64,000 nucleotides of DNA, taken from contig NC_077242.1 of NCBI RefSeq assembly GCF_947179165.1, positions 52,523,097 to 52,587,096 of the forward strand, given 5' to 3'. Under the pieces are notes generated by a model that worked only from the letters and a program-made list of their open reading frames with translations, did no database searches and was not told the origin of the DNA. Below are positions 45,240 through 57,286 of this stretch, in pieces (the first letter of the stretch is position 1; every line of letters begins with the position of its first letter). The position numbers were made by a program, and so were the translations under genes. The stretch is from Solanum dulcamara. Taxonomy: Eukaryota > Streptophyta > Magnoliopsida > Solanales > Solanaceae.

Positions 45240-46875
45240 TAATTACTTATGAATTGCACCTCTTTTAATTTTAATTTTTACTTTTGTTCATTTTTTTACA
45301 TAATCTACTAAGTAAATAAATTAATAAAAGTTTATTAAAATAAAACCAAGGCTATCTTTATGATAAATCTTTGCAATAAAACTCAATTTAATGTTTGCCT
45401 GAATCAACCCACGTAGGAGAGCAATATTGAAATCAATCACATAAGAGCAATTAATATAACATGGCCTTAATTGCAATTAATTTCCATTCTGGTAGTTGTA
45501 GCAGTAAAATTAATGTCATTAGCATGAAGTCTTCTTTCTCACCAAGATAAATTCTTCCTAATGCTCAAATATCACACTGTTGTTGTGTTTAGTTCATTGC
45601 TTTGGCTCGATAGATATGTTTTTTTAGACAATGGTTTTATTTACTGAAATTCTTTTATATTGTCTTTTTTTTTCAGGAAAATTTTGGGAGAGTGCAATAT
45701 CCACAAAAAATCAAAATTCATACATATATATTTATCATATATTTTTGCAATTTATTCTCATCAAGTTGTGCTATGAAAGTGTTTGTATTCTTGAATATGT
45801 ATGAAACCATTTTTCTATTAATTTGATGAATTTCTTAGTACATTTTAATCAAGGTGTTGAATTTTTCTATTTACAAATTCAATGGATTTTATGATTGGAC
45901 TCTTCTGAGTGAAGTCATGCTTTGGGGGGATTTTTTTTTTCTACTATACTATATTTATCAAAAAAAAGAAAAAAAATAAATACGTTTTACTAAAAGTATA
46001 TTGTACATTTTATTATTCTTTTGCAAAATTTGAAACATATTACTTAATAAGAGTATTATTTGTATTTGTAGAATTTTTCGGAGAAACATCTTACAAGAAA
46101 TGCTTTATTAAGATTTTTTTTTAAAAATGAACATCATAGATAAAGCAAAGTGCAAATTAATGAGCTTTACTTTATACTCTTTTACTTTGAAAAATGACGA
46201 GATGGGTGATTTGATTTGAAATAGTGTAATCTCATGAACATATAGCCTATAATAGTTATCAACAAAAAGAAAAATCATAACCTATCTGATGTTTTTATCT
46301 TGATTGTTCGGTATTGATTATTCTTGCTATTAAAAATTATATCATAAAAATATATTAATTAGGTAGTGTTGAGTTTTTGTTTCTAATGTGATATTTTCTT
46401 AATTTTTATTCAGTATTTTAAAAGCTATATTTTCTCTTTTTTTATTTTTATCTATCGTGTACCTTATTTTGGAAATTCATTATAATACAAAAGAAGATAT
46501 AATATGTATACATTTAATACATAAAAAATAATATATTTCGTTGGAACTTCAGTTCAATATCGCATATGAAATATAATATTTATTTTATAGTTAATTTTTA
46601 TCTAAATTAAATTATTTCATCTTGATAGTTGTACTTTGTTAGTTTGACACAGGATATCATCCAATTTTGATAAATGGGAGAACAGTATAAAAGGGCAATC
46701 AATCTTGAAAATATAATTACATTAACAAACAGTTAATGTTACGATTGGGGAATATAAAGATGTAAAGTTGATCAAAAGTATAGACATATAAATTCTATTG
46801 AAAGTTATAAATAAACTATTTAGTCATATATTATTTTATTTTAGTGATCGCGCGAAGCACGAATATGTTCACTAG
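44850..46875 (+). mobile_element. Candidate non-autonomous Helitron (about 2 kb)
   Basis: The right end has the hairpin CGCGCGAAGCACG (46849-46861) followed by TTCACTAG and T. The left limit is an estimate: TATATATAAAGGAGAAACAT (44856-44875) resembles Solanaceae Helitron starts as I recall them, but a clean 5' TC was not seen. Inside is AT-rich, with a TA/GA microsatellite and no transposase. Confidence 0.35.
45200..45239. repeat. (TA)n(GA)n compound microsatellite
   Basis: About 9 TA units lead into about 11 GA units. Confidence 0.95.
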
Positions 46876-48000
46876 TTAATACTTACTTTTTAGTATTTGT
46901 AGTATTCAAATGAATAGTAACATAACATGAAGTACACTAATAGATTTGAGTAATTATAAATAAATGAGTATTAAATGCATTAATTATGCCTAATTGGGTT
47001 TTTACAGTAAATAGACTTAAATTAGCAATTAAGGGGTACTGCAACATGAGCTGTTGTTTCCTTGTTGTATGAAGTCTAAGTTAAAATAGTTGAGCAAACT
47101 TTCAAATTGGTCCGTACTGTTTGCAGCCTATACGAATTTAATGCTAAATATTTGACTTGTTCTTTCAATGTTTGACAATTATGCATAAATGGTGCTCTCA
47201 ACCTTAATATGAAAAGTATCACTACTATCTCAAAGTTGGAACATGTATAATGATTTTCCCTTATTAGCGAATCGATTTAGCCCAACTTAAAGGATGTCGA
47301 GCTGACAATTAGAAATTTTAGCACACCAAAACTCTAGAGAATCAAGAATTTTCAGATGTTTACTCAACTAATAGAATTATTATCTTAAAAAATATTTTTT
47401 TTATTAAAGGAAATTGAAATAACAAAAAAAATATGACTTTAAAGATAATAATTATAAGTTGATTGACCATTTAGAGAATCGGACGGAAGAGCACTAATCC
47501 CACTTGCCTTATTGCTAGAAGATGTGCTCATTTGTCAACCTATGTATAAACTCTTTTACAAGTACATATTCCAGTCAATATCAAAGTCAACAGAAGTTGC
47601 TACGGTTAATTTACTTGCGTTCATACTAATTAGAAAAAAAATAATACTTTACAGTTATTTTGTTCTTTTTAGATAGCAAGTCAGCAACTCAACATTCTCA
47701 TTTTTACATTCGGGTTGACGCGTTATATAACAAGAAAATTTGATAGCAGAAGTCGTTGAACATTTGAAAACGTCTCATTAGAAAAACTCCTTAAAGAATT
47801 TTGACATTAACAAAGCCCTCAAACTCGTGTTTGCTGCACAAGCCTCTACTGGCCTAAAATTATAATTAGCGCAATGAAGAATGAAAAAGACTCCAACAGG
47901 CCTCATTTATTTTTACTCTAAATTACCAAATTACACACCTTATATTTCTATATTTTCAATTATTCCATATCATTTGTAAAAATTTCAAAAATCTCTCTTC
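46876..48000. other. AT-rich spacer
   Basis: Between the Helitron-like end and the foldback repeat no coding region, RNA gene or transposon end was recognised. Confidence 0.5.
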
Positions 48001-48270
48001 TGATACATAAGAATGATGTTGCTACATCGCGATTTGATACATAAGTCATTTTCATGATACATCGCTAGTTGATACAAACCAAACACAAAGTGTATCACTA
48101 AAACATAAGTTTTACTGCTATTTTTGGTGTGTTCATGATATATTTGGTGTTATAAGCTGATTCATAAGTTTTATTGATATTACAATGTTTGATTTGCATC
48201 AACTAGCGATGTATCATGAAAATGACTTATGTATCAAATCACGATGTATCAGCGTCATTCGTATGTATCA
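48001..48270. mobile_element. Foldback MITE with GATACAT-rich arms
   Basis: 48001-48075 and 48197-48270 are inverted copies with few mismatches (TGATACATAAG... against ...GTATGTATCA; ATGATACATCGCTAGTTGAT against its complement). Repeated TGATACAT words occur inside the arms. The outer limits and target duplication are unclear, so the family is not assigned. No coding capacity. Confidence 0.75.
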
Positions 48271-48393
48271 GAAATTTGAAAAAAGAGGAAATTCAGGTAA
48301 TTACCAAAAAAGTCAGGATAAATTATAATTGAAATTTTTCACTATGAGAATTAAGTTAAAATACCCTTATTTTTATTACGATTAAGATGTTAA

Positions 48394-48427
<34 letters not shown>

Positions 48428-48582
48428 TAAATATGAAGATATACATTAAAATTAGATGTATGAATCTAAACTTTAGCATAATATTCTAAGATTGTTTGTT
48501 TTTTGTTGCGAAAATATCGTGGATTAACTAACAAACAAATAAAATAGATAATAAAAATAGGACAAGGATTTAATGAGGTTTG
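48271..48582. other. AT-rich spacer with TA microsatellite
   Basis: A (TA)n run of about 14 units lies at 48397-48424. Nothing else was recognised. No polypurine tract precedes the LTR at 48583, so this is probably left flanking DNA. Confidence 0.55.
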
Positions 48583-49239
48583 TGTAACACCCTATGTTAT
48601 TCTAACCTAGACTGAGTTCAAGGACCACGAGTGTCCTCTACGAGTTGTAGGTACTTGTGAAATTTTGGGTCTGAGAAGCCTCCCTACAATTGACCTTATG
48701 ACTCATAAGAAATTTGACGACTCGTAGAGTCATTGCTTAATTTTTGAAAAATACAAGCCTCAGTACTTTTATTACGATTCAACAGGACGAATCGTAGAAA
48801 TGACTCCGACTCGTTGAAGAGATTTAGAGACTCAGGTTTCAAGGTTTTGGAAGTTGCCAGGATGAGGGGTACTTACTACCCATAACTCTTTTTATGACCA
48901 GTAGACCTGAGTCATAGAGCAGGGTGTAGATTTCAGTCCAGTTCTACGACCGGTCTTCTACGACCCATAGAAGTTTCTACGAGTAACGACCCGTAAATGG
49001 CCAAGATTAGTTTTAATGAAGGGTATTTGGTGTTTCCCCACCCTTTTCAAACCAAAACCTCAACGTTTTGGGACTATTTTGAGTCCCTTAACAGTACCCT
49101 ATACGTATATACCCTCAGAAACACTTAGATTATTTGAGAGAAAGGATTGGAGAGGAGAAAGTGCTAGGGTTCAAGGTTTTCAAGCGAGGTTCCAAGTTTC
49201 AATCATTCCTTCTATTTTTAGGTATGTAAGGCTACCTAT
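48583..49239 (+). repeat. Family D LTR, 5' portion, truncated by T4
   Basis: It begins TGTAACACCC and contains CTACGACTCGTAG-like words (48638-49005) and the donor-like motif AGGTATGTAAGGCTACC (49220-49236), then stops where the T4 LTR starts. Its continuation was not found right of T4. No purine tract lies upstream, so it may be a 5' or solo LTR. Confidence 0.7.
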
Positions 49240-49549
49240 TATCACGATCCAACCCAATAGGCCGTGACTAGTGCCCGAGCGCCCAGTAGGCCGTGACTAG
49301 TGCCCGAGCTGGACACTCGTATATATATCTATTAGACATCATCAAACTGAAACTAAACATAATATGGAGGCTTTGTGAAAACGTAACGTTATCTCAAAAT
49401 GTCACATACATGTTTCAAGGTAACCTGTCTCCTGAGGAGTCACAATCAACCAAATATCATAATACACGAGCCGACAGGGCTGTTACTACATACGGGAACA
49501 TCCCCAAACATATACGCATGCCGATAAAGATACCACTACATGATACGTC

Positions 49550-49584
<35 letters not shown>

Positions 49585-50661
49585 GCAAGTTGATAAGGCT
49601 CCCCTACGTACGGGAATGTTCCAAAATAGGTCATGCTAACACAGTGGAACAATATCTATACATAACCCACGCGTATGTCTACAGGCCTCTAAAAGTTCAA
49701 CAGTAACATATGACGGGATAGGACCCCCCCCCCCCCCCCGTACCCCTGGATAAACATATATATAAACATCAAAAGTATCTGTACCAAAAGTCTAGGCTCC
49801 GGGATAATGGACCACTCCAAGACAGCTAAATAGGAGTCCTAAGCTGGAGGATCACCAAAGCCAGTATCTGCACCTATAGGCATGAAACGCAACCCCCTTT
49901 CTTCAAAGAAAGGAGGTCAGTACGAGATATGTACTGAGTATGTAAAGCATGAAATACAATAAGAATAATTATACTGAAGTAGAGATTCCAGGAGACAGTT
50001 ATGATAATCAAGGAATCACTATATCTGTGTCTTATGAAATGAAATCATGCATATCATTATCATATACCGTACCCGGCCCATTATGGGACTTGGTGCCATA
50101 ATCATATCATCATATCATTATATCATCTTATACATATACCGTACCCGACCCTCTAGTAAGAGACTCGGTGAATAAAGTTGTAACACTATGAACAATAACA
50201 TACCCGGCCCAAGACTCGGTGAAAGACATATTGAGGCATGCATGAGTAGAATATCATGAGCAACCATACATAATAAGTTCATCATTTGAGACTCAATGGA
50301 ATCAGTAGAATAACTAACACTCAAAAATCAAGGCAATAGTCATGTTAAGCACTCTTTGCATGTCAATATGAACTATATCAAATAGAGCCTCAAGAATCAT
50401 ATGTCATGTATCAATATAATGTGAAACAGCTATTGAAAGTTAAGGACATTAATCATTATAGAGTCTGTAAGAATAGGAACTTTTATACACCAGCTATTAT
50501 CCAATGTATATAGGACTCAAGGGGAAATAGCTCAATCACCTTAGGAGTTCTAATATCAAGAAGTGAATAAGGATCGTGAATCACACTCAAAACTTATGAA
50601 TAGAATTACCCCAAACTCAAATCATTCATTACTTAAATCTAAGACATGCCAAAAGAAAGAA

Positions 50662-50682
50662 GGGATAGCTTTACATACCTTT
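50662..50682 (-). promoter_or_regulatory. Donor-like motif in the T4 3' LTR
   Basis: On the minus strand this reads AAAGGTATGTAAAGCTATCC, nearly the T1 motif at 3983. The T4 5' LTR has it at 58649-58667. Confidence 0.5.
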
Positions 50683-51738
50683 GACGCTTAATTCGTGATT
50701 CGATATGTATACGTTGTCCAAAATATCTTAACCTATATTAAGACGTTAATACTATGGTTAAGATACGAAAAGGCATAAAACGTACTTTGATGTTAGTAGG
50801 TTATTTCTAGATAATTGGGCAACACTTCCCCTTTATCACTCACTCTCCTCACATCCAAACTAGCCATACAACAACCAAATAACATAAAAAATCACACATT
50901 CAAATGCCATATTAAGACTAGCCAAGATAAGATTTCTGAATACTCTGAACAACCCATATAATTTTTTAACATTCGTTAATCATCAAATAACGACTACGAT
51001 GCTATCAAATTACTCCTAATAGCCCACAACCACCATGCTTTATCGAAACAATTTATAATAGCCTAATAATTACAACCATACAATGTATAATTGTAACTAT
51101 ACTTACTCCTTCAATTCAACACAATAGCAACACATTACAACTAGCCCTTAAAATAATTACAATTCCAAATTGAAATATCACATTCTCCCATTCTCATTAT
51201 ATAATCAGCCAGAACCATAACATCAACATTAATTATAATTAACTCCATCATTTCTGGATTAAGGCAGTCCATTAATTGAATAAATATAATTTCAACTCTA
51301 ACCATCAAATTTCTTTACTTTCATCATTTAATCCATTACAACATCCACAATAATACTAATTAAGCCTCCACATCAACATACATAGTTTCTTATATCCAAT
51401 TCACATTTATCAACTTATAACAGGTCCAAACCACTTCTAAAATAGATAGAAAAGGATTAAATTTTACCTTAACAATTTGGCTCCTTAAGTTGGCTGAAAT
51501 TTGTGGATTAAAATGATAATTATTCTTGCTTCCTCAATAACTACGTCACGTTGTTAACAACCTTTAATTGATTGAAAATACCTTAGAGAATTACTTTATG
51601 GATTAGAATTTGGGAGCTTAGGTTTGCTCAACCATGGCCGTGAGTTGCCATGGCTTGGACTCTCTCTCTCTCTCTAACTCTATATTTTGTTGAAGATGAA
51701 ATGAGGTGAATGACTAATTAATTAGTCATCAACTAAGC

Positions 51739-51750
51739 CTTATATATGCT
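51739..51750 (-). promoter_or_regulatory. TATA-like box of the T4 3' LTR
   Basis: On the minus strand it reads GCATATATAAGG, about 320 nt into the LTR. Confidence 0.45.
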
Positions 51751-52068
51751 GCCCTTAAAGTTTACACGTGCCCCACTCATAGCATGGGCCATTCAGATTT
51801 GGCCATGCTATAGTAGGGTCTACTTAGCCCACTCATGATTTAATTAGTATTCATTTAATTACTAATCCCACTTAATAATCTAATCATGGTTAATTAATCC
51901 CTAATTTATACTAATATTTCTATATCAATTAAAATTTGTAAGTAATCTGCGTACTTAATTAAAATCAGGGATTAAAAGTCTCTATCTCATATCTCAAAAT
52001 GATCTTGTCCTTAAGCTTATCTCGATTAGCACAAAATATTCTAATGTACAAAAATACGGGATATACCA

Positions 52069-52084
52069 TCCTTCCCCCCTTTAG
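52069..52084 (-). promoter_or_regulatory. Polypurine tract of T4
   Basis: On the minus strand CTAAAGGGGGGAAGGA directly precedes the LTR. Confidence 0.85.
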
Positions 52085-52104
52085 AACATTCATCCTCGAA
52101 TGTT
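52085..52104 (-). promoter_or_regulatory. Hairpin before the T4 3' LTR
   Basis: On the minus strand AACATTC and GAATGTT form a perfect 7-bp stem around GAGGAT. The 16-nt core (52087-52102) ends 18 nt before the LTR, as in T1. Confidence 0.75.
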
Positions 52105-52196
52105 AAACAAACCTCATAAGATCTTATAAAGATTTTGGGGGAAATCTCTTATATTACTACAACATATAGTTTCATCTATCAATCAATGTAATCAAT

Positions 52197-55100
52197 TTAG
52201 GAGTTTAGATTACCTATAGGCATAGGGAACAAGTACGGATATTTATTTTTCATCTCTTGTTTAGCTTTCCAGGTCATCTCTTCCCGATTATTATTTCGCC
52301 ACAATACCTTAATGGATGCCACGTCTTTAGTATGCAACTTTCTAACTTGATATCAAGTATAACTATACGTTGCCCCCCATAGGACAACTTCTCCTTCACT
52401 TGGAAATCATCCACGGTAAATACTCTAGAAGGTTCGCCTATACATTTGTGAAGCATCGATACGTGGAAGACTGGATGTACTGCTTCCAAATCAGATGGTA
52501 GGTCCAACTCATAGGTAACCTTGCCTACCCTACGAATAATCTGATAAGGACCAATGTATCTCGGTTTAAGCTTCCCTTTCTTGCCGAATTTCATTACACC
52601 ATTCATGGGCGACACCTTCAAGAACACCCAATCATCAACCAGAAACTCTAAGGGTCGACGTCGATTATTTGCATATAATTTCTATCAATTCTGGGCTGCT
52701 AATATTCTCTCTTGAATGAGCTTCACTTTATCCACAGCTTGCTGAATCATGATTGGGCCTATTAGTTTAGTCTCACCAACATCAAACCAATCAATAGTTG
52801 ACCTACACTTCTTGCCATACAAAGCCTTGTACGGTGCCATCTAGATACTAGAATGGTAGTTATTATTATAAGCAAACTCAATAAATGGAAAATGATCATC
52901 CCAGCTATCTCTGAATTCAATAATACAGGCCCAAAATATATCTTCTAGCATCTGAATAGTACGTTCAACCTGTCCATCAGTCTGAGGGTGAAATGTTGTA
53001 CTAAGATTCACTTGTGTTCCCAATCCCTTCTGGAATGATCTCCAAAATTTAGCTGTAAATTGAGCTCCTCTATATGAGATAATAGATGTGGGAACCCCGT
53101 GAAGTCTTACTATCTCCTTGATATATAACCTCACATAGTCCTCAGCAAAATATGTAGTCCTAACTGGAAGAAAATAGGATGACTTTTTCAGCCTATCTAC
53201 AATAACCCATATGGAATCATACTTTTGTGGAGTGTGAGGTAAGCCTGTAATGAAGTCCATATTAATTGCTTCCTATTTCCAAGTTGAGATTTCCATCTCC
53301 TGTAATAGTTCACTAGGCTTCTGATGCTCGATCTTAACTTGTTGGCAATTCGGGCACTAGGCTACGAACTCTGCTATGTCCTTCTTCATGCCATCCTACC
53401 AGTATAAACATCTAAGGTCATGATACATCTTTGTTGACCCTGGATGAAAGAAATATCGGGCATAGTGTGCCTCTCCTATAACCTGTTGTCGTAGCCCTAT
53501 AATCTCAGATACACATAATTTTCCCCTATATCTTAGCACTCCATCAAGTGTGATCTCGAATGGGATCTTTTCCTTTTGAAGGGATGCATCCCTATACTGT
53601 GCTAGAATAGAGTCCTCATACTGGCGTCTCTTGACCTCTTCCATGATAGAGGATTCAACAACTCTTTAAATAGAAACTCAACCATCATTAGAATCAGCCC
53701 AACGGACTCCAAGGTTAGCTAACTGGTAAACCTCACAGACTATATTCTTTCATTCTAGTTGTATATCTGCCAAGCTACCCATAGATTTACGGCTGAGTAC
53801 ATCTGCTACAATATTCGCTTTCTCTAGGTGGTATAAAATATCAACATCATAATCTTTTAGCAACTCTAGCCACTTTCTCTATCGCAAATTTAGGTCCTTC
53901 TTCTTAAAGATATATTGGAGACTTTTGTGATCCATGCAGATATCAATATGCACACCATAAAGATAATGCCTCCATATTTTCAAAGCATGAATTGCTATTG
54001 CTAACTCTAGATCATGAGTAAGATAATTTCTTTCGTGCTTTCTGAGTTGCCGGGAGGCATAGGCTATGACTTTGCCATGTTACATCAATACACAACCTAG
54101 ACCAACACCGGAAGTATCATAATAAATGGCATAGCCATTTGGTCCCTAAGGAAGAGTTAGGACTGGGGTTATAATCAACTTATCTTTCAGCAAATGAAAG
54201 CTTCGTTCACAAGCTTCGGTCCAGTGGAACTTATCTGCCTTTTGAGTTAGCCTTGTTAAAGGTGCTAAAATCGAAGCAAACTTCTCTACGAATCTCCTAT
54301 AATATCCTGTTACCCCCAGAAAAATGCGTACCTCAATAGGCATCATAGGTCTAGGCCAAGTCTTTACGGCCTCAATTTTTTATGCATCTACTCGAATACC
54401 ATCAGCTCCAATATTATGCTCGAATAATGCTACTGAAGTCAACCAAAATTCATATTTAAAGAACTTAGCATACAGTTTCTGGTGCTGGAGAACTCCAAGT
54501 ACCATCCGTAAATGATATGCGTGCTCCTCTTCCGATGCTGAGTAGACCAAAATATCATCAATAAATACAATCACGAATAGATCTAGGAATGGCTTGAACA
54601 CTCCGTTCATAAGATCCATAAAAATTGCTGGGGCATTGGTCATCCCAAAAGACATCACCCAAAACTTGTAATGCCCATATCGGGTCCTAAACGCAGTCTT
54701 TGGAATATCTGCCTCCTTTACCCGTACCTGGTGATAACCTGGCCGCAAGTCTATTTTTGAAAAATACTTAGCACCCTGCAACTGGTCAAATAAATCATCA
54801 ATTCTAGGGAGGGGATATCTATTTTTTATTTTCACTTTTTTCAGTTGCCTATAATCAATACACATTCTGAGTGACCCATCATTCTTCCTCACGAACAATA
54901 CTGATGCTCCCTAAGGTGATGTGCTAGGCCTAATAAAGCCCTTTTCTAACAAGTCTCTCAATAGTTTTTCAACTCCTTCAGCTCTGTGGGCGCCATTCTA
55001 TAAGGGGGAATAGATATAGGTTGAGTATCTGGCAATACATCTATGGGGAACTCTATCTCCCACTCAGGAGGAAGACCTAGAAGTTCATATGGAAATACAT

Positions 55101-55630
55101 TTAGAAATTCATTAACTACCGGAACTGACTGAAGAGTCGATACTTCTGTTTCTAAGTTATTCACACGAACCAGATGGTAAATATACCCCTTCCTAACCAT
55201 CTTCCTTGCCTTGAGGTATGAAATAAACTTACCCCTCGTCGATCCCGTATTCCCCAGCCATTCTATAATTGGTTCTCCTGGGAACTGAAATCGAATTACT
55301 TTTTCTCTACAATCAACAGTAGCATAACAAGAAGCTAACCAATCTATGCCCATAATAACATCAAACTCAGTCATACCTAGCTCTATCAAATCTTCCTTGG
55401 TGTGGAGACCATATATAATCACCGAACAATCTCTATATACTTGCTTGGCTATAACAGAATCTCCTACCAAGGTAGCTACCTCAAATGGTTTTATCAATTC
55501 AGGTTTTATTCTAATTCTATTAGCAACAAAGGGAGATATATATGATAAGGTGGATCCTGAATCTATTAATGCATATACGTCCCGATAAAAAAAATCGATA
55601 ATATACCTGTAACCATATTTAGTGACGCCT
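52197..55630 (-). pseudogene. T4 pol: protease, RT, RNase H, integrase, chromodomain (broken)
   Basis: Read right to left: protease with an intact active site LIDSGSTLSYIS (near 55560) and EFDVIMGIDWLAS (near 55340); linker with LPPEWEIEFPIDVLPDTQ; RT ([18 protein letters not shown], 54898; [34 protein letters not shown] with both catalytic Asp, near 54560); RNase H (LGCVLM and [12 protein letters not shown] sequence, 54120-53990; DxxSLQYIF near 53920); integrase zinc region ([11 protein letters not shown], 53430), core (MDFITGLPHTPQKYDSIW, 53260; DRLKKSSYF; ISYRGAQF where relatives have SDRGAQF; HPQTDGQVERTI) and a chromodomain-like tail with stop at 52197-52199. Breaks include frameshifts near 54950 and 52345 and stops near 54370, 54100 and 53270. 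In the core motif Asp is Tyr. Confidence 0.9.
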
Positions 55631-55631
55631 C

Positions 55632-57095
55632 CTAATCCTGTCTACTAGTCAAAGCATATATACAGTTTGAGGGACCGCTAGAACTGGAAGCTACACCATG
55701 ACCTCTACTATGACCTACTGATGTATAAATACTCTGCCCTGTGGGGCGCATAGCCACCGAAGAAGAAGAACTAGCAACAGAACCAATAGGCTGAGCTGCA
55801 TCCCCTGGACTACCCCCGAATGGAAATTCCCTCATCATATGGCCTTGAAGGCCATACATAAAGCAAGCACCTATGGCATAACGACATTCTCCAAAATGGG
55901 ACCTACCACAATGAGAACACCGAGGCAAAGGTGGCATCGACTTGCATGAGCCCCTTCTTATCTATGAACCTGAAACCTTGGCGCTCTGACCAACTCCTAA
56001 ATATCCTGTGCTATCTAATCTCTTTCCTGTGAACTATGGGGGTGCACTCTGGGCTAGCTGAGAAGGATATCTACTATACTGGTGAGGCTGCCCGCCTCGA
56101 AATTCACTAGAATAACCAGCTGATCTAGCTCTCTTATGTCGGCCTCTATCATGATCTCTATCAAGCTGACGCCCCTTGTGCCGACCTTCTACCCCCTTTG
56201 CATATGCATGTACCCGAGAAATATCCATACTTAGTTGAGAAGACATAGACATATAGCTAACAATCAAATAATGATCCAGCCCTATCACATAATGATGCAC
56301 TCTATCAGCCATATCAACTATAATACTAAGCGCATGTCTCGCCAATGAATCAAACTCAAGGCTATAATCTCGAACACTCCTTCCATTCTACCTCAAATGT
56401 AAGAACCTATCAACTCAGGCTTGTCTCATCTCTGGAGGTAGAAAGTGGCCAAGGAAAGCCTCCTCAAACTCATCCCATACCGCTGGAGGAGCAAGGAAAG
56501 CCTTCTCAAACTCATCCTATATTGCTGGAGGAGCACCCTCGCCCCTAGACAACTCCCAAGATTTATACCAATTAATGGCTACATCACACAGTCGATATGA
56601 AGCCAACTCAACAGTCTCAATCTCAGAAGCTCTAATTATCCTCAACATATGCTGCATTTGTCAGATAAACTCCTGTGGGTCATTCGTGGGCCTTGACCCA
56701 TAGAACTCTGGGGGGTTACAAGTCAAGAAGTAACGAACCCTTAAACTATCATGTCTATCAGCATAATCAACTTCTAGCCCATGCCTGTGAGTCTGCCCTG
56801 CCATTAACCTGGTCAGTAACTAAACTGCGTCTCTCATGGCCCTATCCTCTGCCCCTGGCTGGGGAGCTAGAGACTCATGCACTGGAGCTGGCGGTGGAGC
56901 CGTCCCCTAATCTGTAGTTACAACTTCTCTTATCTCCTCTAGAGATGGTGTAGCAGAGCTCGCTGACTGAAGTATAATCTTTGGCATGGACTCGGCATGG
57001 GTCTTAGTGACTCTCCATGTATGACTAGTCTCTCCAGCTACTGATTTGCCCTTCTGGGCAGCTGTCTCTTTCTTTTGAGGCATAGCTGTAGGCAT
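55632..57095 (-). pseudogene. T4 gag (broken)
   Basis: ATG at 57095 opens MPTAMPQKKETAAQKGKS, about 175 nt after the primer site. A TAG follows at codon 63. Capsid motifs are readable (FYGSRPTNDPQEFI near 56700, VELASYRLCDVAINWYKSW near 56600, RDYSLEFDSLARHA near 56350), with more stops near 56820, 56660, 56432 and 56390. A basic region and a knuckle follow: a CSHCGRSHFGEC box (55920-55885) and CFMYGLQGHMMREF, in which two of the three Cys of a CCHC are Tyr and Phe. A 42-bp in-frame tandem duplication lies at 56455-56538. Confidence 0.87.
56455..56538 (-). repeat. 42-bp tandem duplication in T4 gag
   Basis: 56455-56496 and 56497-56538 differ at only a few positions. On the coding strand each encodes a 14-residue unit of the PPAVWDEFEEAFL type, so the frame is preserved. 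The unit corresponds to a conserved capsid segment that is single in the other gags here. Confidence 0.85.
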
Positions 57096-57270
57096 AATAA
57101 TCTATTAGTGAGGGATTTTCCCAATAACATAGCTCTATCGCACAATCTAGAGTAAGAAAGAAAGACAATATCCTATATGTCCTGTAGCTTCTTATTTATA
57201 GATATGGTGCACAACACACCAATAAACAAGACTCTATTAGATATGGTATGTAGACACTCCAAGACGAACA

Positions 57271-57282
57271 GCTCTGATACAA
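57271..57282 (-). promoter_or_regulatory. T4 primer binding site (tRNA initiator-Met, altered)
   Basis: On the minus strand TTGTATCAGAGC follows the 5' LTR after 4 nt; T2 has TTGGTATCAGAGC, so one G is missing. Confidence 0.75.
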
Positions 57283-57286
57283 CTTT

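Larger units (their letters stand above)
49240..52068 (-). repeat. 3' LTR of T4 (2829 bp)
   Basis: On the minus strand it starts TGGTATATCCCG, just after the purine tract, and ends ATCGTGATA with CA changed to TA. It includes a 29-bp tandem duplication near its end (49253-49310), a TA run (49553-49581), a 16-nt C run (49724-49739), CCCGGCCC...GACTCGGTG repeats near 50070-50225, the donor-like motif (50662-50682) and a TATA-like site (51739-51750). Confidence 0.9.

Noticed and set aside
49293..49706. Open frame of 137 residues in the T4 3' LTR
   Set aside because: It runs through a TA microsatellite and LTR-only sequence, and is absent from the other LTR copies.
49724..49739. Run of 16 C as a functional element
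   Set aside because: The matching place in the LTR at 63364 has a short mixed sequence; slippage or a sequencing artefact is more likely.
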